Shown here in pieces: positions 57,926-64,000 of a DNA stretch of 64,000 nt. This stretch comes from Rhipicephalus microplus (Eukaryota; Arthropoda; Arachnida; Ixodida; Ixodidae). Below the pieces are notes generated by a model that saw only the letters and a program-made list of their open reading frames with translations, did no database searches and was not told the DNA's origin. A program made the translations under genes and the position numbers. Position 1 is the first letter of the stretch. Each line of letters opens with the position of its first letter. The stretch covers positions 137,703,319-137,767,318 of the forward strand of contig NC_134707.1 in the NCBI RefSeq assembly GCF_043290135.1. Direction: 5' to 3'.

Positions 57926-60160
57926 TAACTTAAGGTCGTGAGGTTTCAAGTTGTGGAGTTTCTGGTTGTGGAGTTTCTAGTTGTGGAGTTTCTAGTTGTG
58001 GAGTTTTTAGTTGTGGAGTCTCTAGTTGTGTAGTTTCTAGCTGCGGAGTTTCTAGTTGCGGAGTTTCTATTTGTGAAGTATCTAGCTGCGGAGTTTCTAG
58101 TTGCAGAGTCTCTAGTTGTGGAGTTTCTAGTTGTGGAGTTTCTAGTTGTGGATTTTCTAGTTGTGGAGTTATAGTTGTGGACTTTCTAGACATGAAATTT
58201 CTTGTAGCCGAGTCTCTATTTGTGGAGCTTGTAGTTGTGGAGTTTCTAGTTGTTGAGTTTCTAGTTGTGGAGTCTGTAGTTGCAGAGTTTCTAGTTGTGG
58301 AGTTTCTAGTTGTGGAGTTTCTAGTTGTGGAGTTTCTAGTTGTGAAGTTTCAAGTTGTGGAGTTTCTAGTTGTGGAGTCTCAAATTGTGGAGTTCAAAGT
58401 TGTGGAGTTTCAAGTTGTGGAGTCTCTAGTTGTGGAGTTTCTAGTTGTGGAGTTTCCAGTTGACGAGTATCTAGTTGTGGAGTTTCCAGTTGTGAAGTAT
58501 CTAGTTGTGCAGTTTCCAGTTGTGGAGTATCTAGTTGTGTAGTTTTAAGTTGTGGAGTTTCTAGTTGCGGAGTTTTTAATAGAGGAATTTCTAGTTGTGA
58601 AGTTTCAAGTGGCGGAGTCTGAAGTTGTGGAGTTTCCAGTTGTGGAGTTTTTAGTTGTGGAGTTTCTATTTGTTCAGTTTCTAACTGTGAAGTCTCTAGT
58701 ATTGCAGTTTCTAGTTGTTGAGTTTCTAGATATGGATATTCTTGTTGCCGAGTCTGTATTTGTGGAGTTTGAAGTTGTGGAGTTTCTAGTTGTGGAGTCT
58801 CTAGTTGCGGAGTTTCTAGTTGCGAACTTTCTAGTTGTGGAGTTTCTGGTTGTGGAGTTTCTAGTTGAGGAGTTTCAAGTTGTGGAGTTTCTAGTTGTAG
58901 ATTCTCTAGTTGCGGAGTTTCTGGTTGTGAAGTTTCTAGTTGCGGAGTTTCTAGTTTTTGGAGTTTCTAGTTGTGGAGTTTCTAGTTGTAGAGTCTCCTG
59001 TTGCGGAGTTTCTAGTTGCGGAGTTTCTAGTTGGGGAGTTTCCAGTTGTGGAGTTTCTAGTTGTGGAGTTTCTATTTGTGCAGTCTCAAGTTGTGGAGTT
59101 TGAACTTGTGGAGTTTCAAGTTGTGAAGTCTATAGTTGTGGTGTTTCTAGTTGTAGATTTTCTAGTTGTGGAGTATCTAGTTGTGGATTTTCCAGTTGTG
59201 GAGTTTCTAGTTGTTTAGTTGCGGAGTCTCTAGTTGTTGAGTTTCTAGTTGCGGAGTCTCTAGCTGTTGAGTTTCTAGTTGCAGAGTCTCTAGTTGTGGA
59301 GTTTCCAGTTGTCGAGTCTCTAGATGTGGAGTTTCTAGTTGTCGAGTTTCCAGTTCTGGAGTATCTGGTAGTGGAGTTTCGAGTTGTGGAGTTTTTAGTT
59401 GTGGAGTTTCTAGTTGTCGAGTCCCTAGTTGTGGAGTTTCTAGTTGCGGAGTTTCTAGTTGTGGAGTTTCAAGTTGTGGAGTCTCAAGCTGGGGAGTTTC
59501 TAGTTGTTGAGTTTTTAGTGTGGGAGTTTCTAGTTGTTGAGTTTCAAGTTTGAAGTCTCTAGTTGTAGATTCTCTAGTTGTGGAGTCTCTAGTTTAGGAG
59601 TTTCTAGTTGAAGAGTTTTTTGTTGTGGAGTGTCTAGTTGTGGAGTTTCCAGTTGTGGAGTTTCGAATTGTGGAGTTTCTAGTTGCAGAGTCTCTAGTTG
59701 TGGAGCTTCAAGTAGTGGAGTCTCTAGTTGTGGAGTTTCTAGTTGCCGAGTTTCCAGTTGTGAAGTATCTAGTAGTGGAGTTTCCAGTTGTGGAGTCCCT
59801 AGTTTTGGAGTTTCTTGTTGCGGAGTCTCAAGCTATGGAGTTTCAAGTTGTGGAGTTTCTAGTTGTGGAGTCTCAAGTTGTGGAGTTTAAAGTTGTGGAG
59901 TTTCAAGTTGTGGAGTCTCTAGTTGTGGAGTTTCTAGTTGCAGAGTATCTAGTTGTGGAGTTTCCAGTTGTGGAGTTTCTAGTTGTGAAGTTGCGGAGTC
60001 TCTGGTTGTGGAGTTTTTAGTTGTGGAGTTTCCCTTTGTGGAGTTTCGAGTTGGGGAGTTTCTAGTTGTGGAGTTTCTAGTTGTGGAATTTTGAGTTGTG
60101 GAGTTTCTAGTTGTGGAGTTTCTAGTTGCGGAATCTCTAGCTGTAGATTTTGTTGTTGCG
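57926..60160 (+). repeat. Family A HOR unit 23 (2,235 bp)
   Basis: LM1-A at 57,926 and LM2-A at 58,186. About 83 bp, one 23-bp unit plus four monomers, is missing near 59,270 relative to unit 22. The variant GTGAAGTCTATAG near 59,125 is shared with the A' units at 23,438 and 61,391. Confidence 0.87.
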
Positions 60161-63100
60161 TAACTTAAGGTCGTGAGGTTTCAAGTTGTGGAGTTTCTAG
60201 TTGTGGAGTTTCTAGTTGTGGAGTTTCTAGTTGTGGAGTCTCTAGTTGTGTAGTTTCTAGCTGCGGAGTTTCTAGTTGCGGAGTTTCTATTTGTGAAGTA
60301 TCTAGCTGCGGAGTTTCTAGTTGCAGAGTCTCTAGTTGTGGAGTTTCTAGTTGTGGAGTTTCTAGTTGTGGAGTTTCTAGTTGTGGAGTTATAGTTGTGG
60401 ACTTTCTAGACATGAAATGTCTTGTAGCCGAGTCTCTATTTGTGGAGCTTGTAGTTGTGGAGTTTCTAGTTGATGAGTTTCTAGTTGATGAGTTTCTAGT
60501 TGTGGAGTCTCTAGTTGCAGAGTTTCTAGTTGTGGAGTTTCTAGTTGTGGAGTTTCTAGTTGTGGAGTTTCTGAATGTGGAGTTTCTAGTTGTGAAGTTT
60601 CAAGTTGTGGAGTTTCTAGTTGTGGAGTCTCAAATTGTGGAGTTCAAAGTTGTGGAGTTTCGAGTTGTGGAGTTTCTAGTTGTGGAGTTTCTAGTTGCGG
60701 AGTTTCCAGTTGACGAGTATCTAGTTGTGGAGTTTCCAGTTGTGAAGTATCTAGTTGTGGAGTTTCCAGATGTGGAGTATCTAGTTGTGGAGTTTTAAGT
60801 TGTGGAGTTTCTAGTTGCGGAGTTTTTAATAGAGGAGTTTCTAGTTGTGAAGTTTCAAGTTGCGGATTCTGAAGTTGTGGAGTTTCCAGTTGTGGAGTTT
60901 TTAGTTGTGGAGTTTCTATTTGTTGAGTTTCTAATTGTGAAGTCTCTAGTTTTGCAGTTTCTAGTTGTGGAGTTTCTAGATATGGATATTCTTCTTGCCG
61001 AGTCTGTATTTGTGGAGTTTGAAGTTGTGGAGTTTCTAGTTGTGGAGTTTCTAGTTGTGGAGTCTCTAGTTGCGGAGTTTCTAGTTGCGGACTTTCTAGT
61101 TGTGGAGTTTCTGGTTGTGGAGTTTCTAGTTGAGGAGTTTCAAGTTGTGGAGTTTCTAGTTGTAGATTCTCTAGTTGCGGGGTTTCTAGTTGTGAAGTTT
61201 CTAGTTGCGGAGTTTCTAGTTTTTGGAGTTTCTAGTTGTGGAGTTTCTAGTTGTAGAGTCTCCTGTTGCGGAGTTTCTAGTTGCGGAGTTTCTAGTTGGG
61301 GAGTTTCCAGTTGTGGAGTTTCTAGTTGTGGAGTTTCTATTTGTGCAGTCTCAAGTTGTGGAGTTTGAACTTGTGGAGTTTCAAGTTGTGAAGTCTATAG
61401 TTGTGGTGTTTCTAGTTGTAGATTTTCTAGTTGTGGAGTATCTAGTTGTGGATTTTCCAGTTGTGGAGTTTCTAGTTGTTTAGTTGCGGATTCTCTAGTT
61501 GTTGAGTTTCTAGTTGCAGATTCTCTAGTTGTGGAGTTTCAAGTTGTGGAGTCTCTAGATGTGGAGTTTCTAGTTGTGGAGTTTCTAGTTGTGGAGTTTC
61601 CAGTTGTGGAGTTATAGTTGTGGACTTTCTAGACATAAAATTTCTTGTAGCCGAGTCTCTATTTGTGGAGCTTGTAGTTGTGGAGTTTCTAGTTGTTGAG
61701 TTTCTAGTTGTGGAGTCACTAGTTGCAGAGTTTCTGGTTGTGGAGTTTCTAGTTGTGGAGTTTCAAGTTGTGGAGTTTGTAGTTGTGGAGTCTCAAGTTG
61801 TGGAGTCTAAAGTTGTGGAGTTTCAAGTTGTGAAGTCTCTAGTTGTGGAGTTTCTAGTTACAGAGTATCTAGTTGTGGAGTTTCCAGTTGTGGAATTTCT
61901 AGATGTGGAGTTGCGGAGTCTCTGGTTGTGGAGTTTCTAGTTGTGGAGTTTCTAGTTGTTGAGTTTCGAGTTGTGGAGTCTCTAGTTGTGGAGTTTCTAG
62001 TTGTGTATTTTCCAGTTGTGGAGTATCTAGTTGTGGAGTTTCCAGTTGTGAAGTATCTAGTTGTGGAGTTTCCAGTTGTGGAGTATCTAGTTGTGGAGTT
62101 TTAGGTTGTGGAGTTTCTAGTTGCGGAGTTTCTAGTTGCGGAGTTTTTAATAGTGGAGTTTCAGTTGTGAAGTTTCAAGTTGCGGAGTCTCAAGTGATGG
62201 AGTTTCCAGTTGTGGAGTTCTTAGTTGTGGAGTTTCTAGTTGTTGAGTTTCTAGTTGTGAAGTCTCTAGTTTTGCAGTTTCTAGTTGTGGAGTTTCTAGA
62301 TAATGAATTTCTAGTTGCCGAGTCTGTATTTGTGCAGTTTGAAGTTGTGGAGTTTCTAGTTGCGAAGTTTCTAGTTGTGGAGTCTCTAGTTGCGGAGTTT
62401 CTAGTTGCAGAGTTTCTAGTTGTGGAGTTTCTGGTTGTGGAGTTTCTAGTTGAGGAGTTTCAAGTTGTGGAGTTTCTAGTTGTGGAGTCTCTAGTTGCGG
62501 AGTTTCTAGTTGTGAAGTTTCTAGTTGTGGAGTTTCTAGTTGTGGAGTTTATAGTTTTGGAGTTTCTAGTAGTAGAGTCTCCTGTTGCGGAGTTTCTAGT
62601 TGTGGAGTCTCAAGTTGTGGAGTTTAAACTTGTGGAGTTTCTAGTTGTAGATTTTCTAGTTGTGGAGTATCTAGTTGTGGATTTTCCAGTTGTGGAGTTT
62701 GTAGTTGTTGAGTTGCGGAGTCTCTAGTTGTTGAGTTTCTAGTTGCAGAGTTTCTAGTTGTGGAGTCTCTAGATGTGGAGTTTCTAGTTGAAGAGTTTTT
62801 TGTTGTGGAGTGTCTAGTTGTGGAGTTTCCAGTTGTGGAGTTTCGGGTTGTGGAATTTCTAGTTACAGAGTCTCTAGTTGTGGAGCCTCAAGTTGTGGAG
62901 TCTCTAGTTGTGGAGTTTCTAGTTGCCGAGTTTCCAGTTGTAAAGTATCTAGTAGTGGAGTTTCCAGTTGTGGAGTCCCTAGTTGTGGAGTTTCTAGTTG
63001 CGGAGTCTCAAGCTATGGAGTTTCAAGTTGTGGAGTTTCTAGTGGTGAAGTTGCGGAGTCTCTTGTTGTGGAGTTTGTAGTTCTGGAGTTTCTAGTTGTG

Positions 63101-63220
63101 GAGTTTCGAGTTGTGGAGTCTCTAGTTGTGGAGTTTCTAGTTGTGGAATTTTGAGTTGTGGAGTTTCTAGTTGTGGAGTTTCTAGTTGCGGAATCTCTAG
63201 CTGTGGATTTTCTAGTTGCG
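60161..63220 (+). repeat. Composite A'-to-B HOR unit 24 (3,060 bp)
   Basis: LM1-A at 60,161, LM2 variant (CATGAAATGTC) at 60,406 and hybrid LM2 (ATAAAAT after the A-type ATAGTTGTGGAC) at 61,629. It shares with unit 11 the GATGAG pair, TTCTTCTTGCCG (about 60,990) and GCGGGGTTTC (about 61,178). Beyond the hybrid LM2 it is family B, with a deletion of several monomers near 62,600. Confidence 0.86.
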
Positions 63221-64000
63221 TAACTTAAGGTCGTGAGGTTTCAAGTTGTGGAGTTTCTAGTTGTGGAGTTTCTAGTTGAGGAAATTCTAGTTGTGGAGTT
63301 TCTAGTTGTGGAGTCTCTAGTTGCGGAGTTTCTAGTTGCGGACTTTCTAGTTGTGGAGTTTCTGGTTGTGGAGTTTCTAGTTGAGGAAATTCAAGTTGTG
63401 GAGTTTCTAGTTGTAGATTCTCTAGTTGCGGAGTTTCTAGTTGTGAAGTTTCTAGTTGCGGAGTTTCTAGTTTTTGGAGTTTCTAGTTGTGGAGTTTCTA
63501 GTTGTAGAGTCTCCTGTTGCGGAGTTTCTAGTTGCGGAGTTTCTAGTTGGGGAGTTTCCAGTTGTGGAGTTTCTAGTTGTGGAGTTTCTATTTGTGCAGT
63601 CTCAAGTTGTGGAGTTTGAACTTGTGGAGTTTCAAGTTGTGGAGTCTATAGTTGTGGTGTTTCTAGTTGTAGATGTTCTAGTTGTGGAGTATCTAGTTGT
63701 GCATTTTCCAGTTGTGGAGTTTCTAGTTGTTGAGTTGCGGAGTCTCTAGTTGTTGAGTTTCTAGTTGCAGAGTCTCTAGTTGTGGAGTTTCAAGTTGTGG
63801 AGTCTCTAGATGTGGAGTTTCTAGTTGTGGAGTTTCTAGTTGTGGAGTTTCTAGTTGTGGAGTTTCCAGTTGTGGAGTTTCCAGTTGTGGAGTTTCTAGA
63901 CATAAAATTTCTTGTAGCCGAGTCTCTATTTTTGGAGCTTGTAGTTGTGGAGTTTCTAGTTGTTGAGTTTCTAGTTGTGGAGTCACTAGTTGCAGAGTTT
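63221..64000 (+). repeat. Family B HOR, partial (left part)
   Basis: LM1-B at 63,221 and LM2-B at 63,896. It matches 25,361-26,140 at an offset of 37,860 and runs off the right edge inside the array. Variants include an extra GAGGAAATTC monomer near 63,277, GATGTTC near 63,672 and GTGCATTTTCC near 63,700. Confidence 0.88.

Larger units (their letters stand above)
1..64000 (+). repeat. 15-bp satellite array filling the entire window
   Basis: Every part of the window is built from a 15-bp monomer with consensus GTTGTGGAGTTTCTA, all copies head to tail in the same direction. I saw no reverse-oriented stretch, no unique sequence over 100 bases and no transposon. Common variants are GTTGCGG and GTTGCAG at the 5' half and CAA, CCA, CGA or a TCTCTA ending at the 3' half. 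The consensus has 5 G, 7 T, 2 A and 1 C, so the + strand is about 80% G+T and about 40% G+C. The array has no edge in the window. Long non-coding arrays of this kind are typical of eukaryotic heterochromatin (known); whether this one is centromeric, subtelomeric or sex-linked cannot be told from the sequence. No gene is supported anywhere in it. Confidence 0.98.
19177..64000 (+). repeat. Block of at least 7 kb copied at an offset of about 37.9 kb
   Basis: About 19,177-26,140 corresponds in order to about 57,061-64,000. Offsets stay between 37,860 and 37,951. The block contains A, A', the hybrid LM2 and the start of family B. The A' part has variants found only in these two places (TTCTTCTTGCCG, GCGGGGTTTC). 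The match is still running at the right edge; leftward it fades into general family A similarity. Confidence 0.8.

Noticed and set aside
420..63986. Many open frames of 60-261 codons on both strands, longest about 26,408-27,193 (+), 42,338-43,108 (+) and 42,210-42,887 (-)
   Set aside because: All are pentapeptide translations of the 15-bp monomer, overlap one another on both strands, and end wherever a monomer variant or phase-shift unit creates a stop. None has non-repeat sequence, a domain or a consistent start context. No coding sequence is called.
1..64000. CRISPR-like direct repeats
   Set aside because: There are no unique spacers between identical repeats. The units abut one another and the intervening sequence is more of the same repeat.
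1..64000. Telomeric repeat array
   Set aside because: G/T-rich and tandem, but the unit is 15 bp with no TTAGGG, TTTAGGG, TTAGG or yeast-like TG1-3 motif.
1..64000. G-quadruplex forming array
   Set aside because: The consensus has only GG runs separated by long loops. No four GGG runs in close spacing were found, so only weak two-layer structures are possible.
1..64000. Transposon-derived origin or embedded mobile element
   Set aside because: No terminal inverted repeats, long terminal repeats, reverse-transcriptase or transposase fragments, poly-A tails or target-site duplications are visible. LM1 and LM2 still fit the monomer register.
1..64000. Promoters, ribosome binding sites, terminators, tRNA or rRNA genes
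   Set aside because: No stretch departs from the satellite enough to hold them. A/T-rich words such as TATAGTT and TTTTAATAG are single-monomer variants repeated in each HOR.
1..64000. Bacterial or phage origin
   Set aside because: No gene-dense sequence, and a 64-kb non-coding tandem array with nested HORs has no parallel known to me in bacteria or phages.

Overview
The whole 64-kb window is one uninterrupted satellite-DNA array. I find no gene, RNA gene, transposon, CRISPR array or unique-sequence island in it. The basic unit is a 15-bp monomer, consensus GTTGTGGAGTTTCTA on the + strand. It is repeated head to tail about 4,200-4,300 times in one orientation, with no inverted stretch seen. 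The + strand is strongly G/T-rich (12 of 15 consensus bases). Tens of kilobases of non-coding tandem repeat with higher-order structure point to a eukaryotic nuclear genome, probably a heterochromatic block (centromeric, pericentromeric, subtelomeric or sex-chromosome). Nothing in the window identifies the species, and both window edges lie inside the array.

The array is organised at several nested scales. (1) The 15-bp monomer, with a limited set of variants (GTTGCGG-, GTTGCAG-, -TTTCAA, -TTTCCA, -TTTCGA, -TCTCTA) and occasional 14-, 16- and 23-bp units that shift the 15-bp phase. (2) A higher-order repeat (HOR) of about 2.2-2.45 kb, recognisable by two strongly off-consensus landmarks. LM1 is TAACTTAAGGTCGTGAGG, with the only CTTAAG I found in each HOR, present 25 times. 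LM2 is CTAGACATGAAAT in family A or CTAGACATAAAAT in family B. (3) Two HOR families, A and B, which are pure in some regions and alternate in others through a few reused junctions. (4) Larger copied blocks: near-identical tandem copies at offsets of 2,205, 2,453, 2,341 and 3,178 bp; a block copied about 14 kb away; and a block of about 7 kb or more copied about 37.9 kb away that runs off the right edge.

Layout: 1-10.1 kb is family A. At 10.1-11.2 kb there is a mosaic A'/B/A unit. 11.2-22.3 kb is family A. 22.3-23.5 kb is an A' unit passing into family B at about 23.6 kb. 23.6-29.3 kb is family B with a 2,341-bp period. 29.3-54.5 kb alternates A and B. 54.5-60.2 kb is family A. 60.2-61.6 kb is A', and 61.6-64.0 kb is B, repeating the arrangement of 22.3-26.1 kb.

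The monomer is 15 bp (five codons), so four of six frames lack an in-frame stop in the consensus and give pentapeptide repeats (VVEFL, CGVSS, ETPQL, RNSTT). This produces many open frames of 60-260 residues. I treat all of them as by-products of the repeat: they overlap one another on both strands, are broken by monomer variants and phase shifts, have no non-repeat sequence, and never exceed about 260 codons in 64 kb. All comparisons were made by eye from the sequence, so identities are approximate and block boundaries are good to a few tens of bases.
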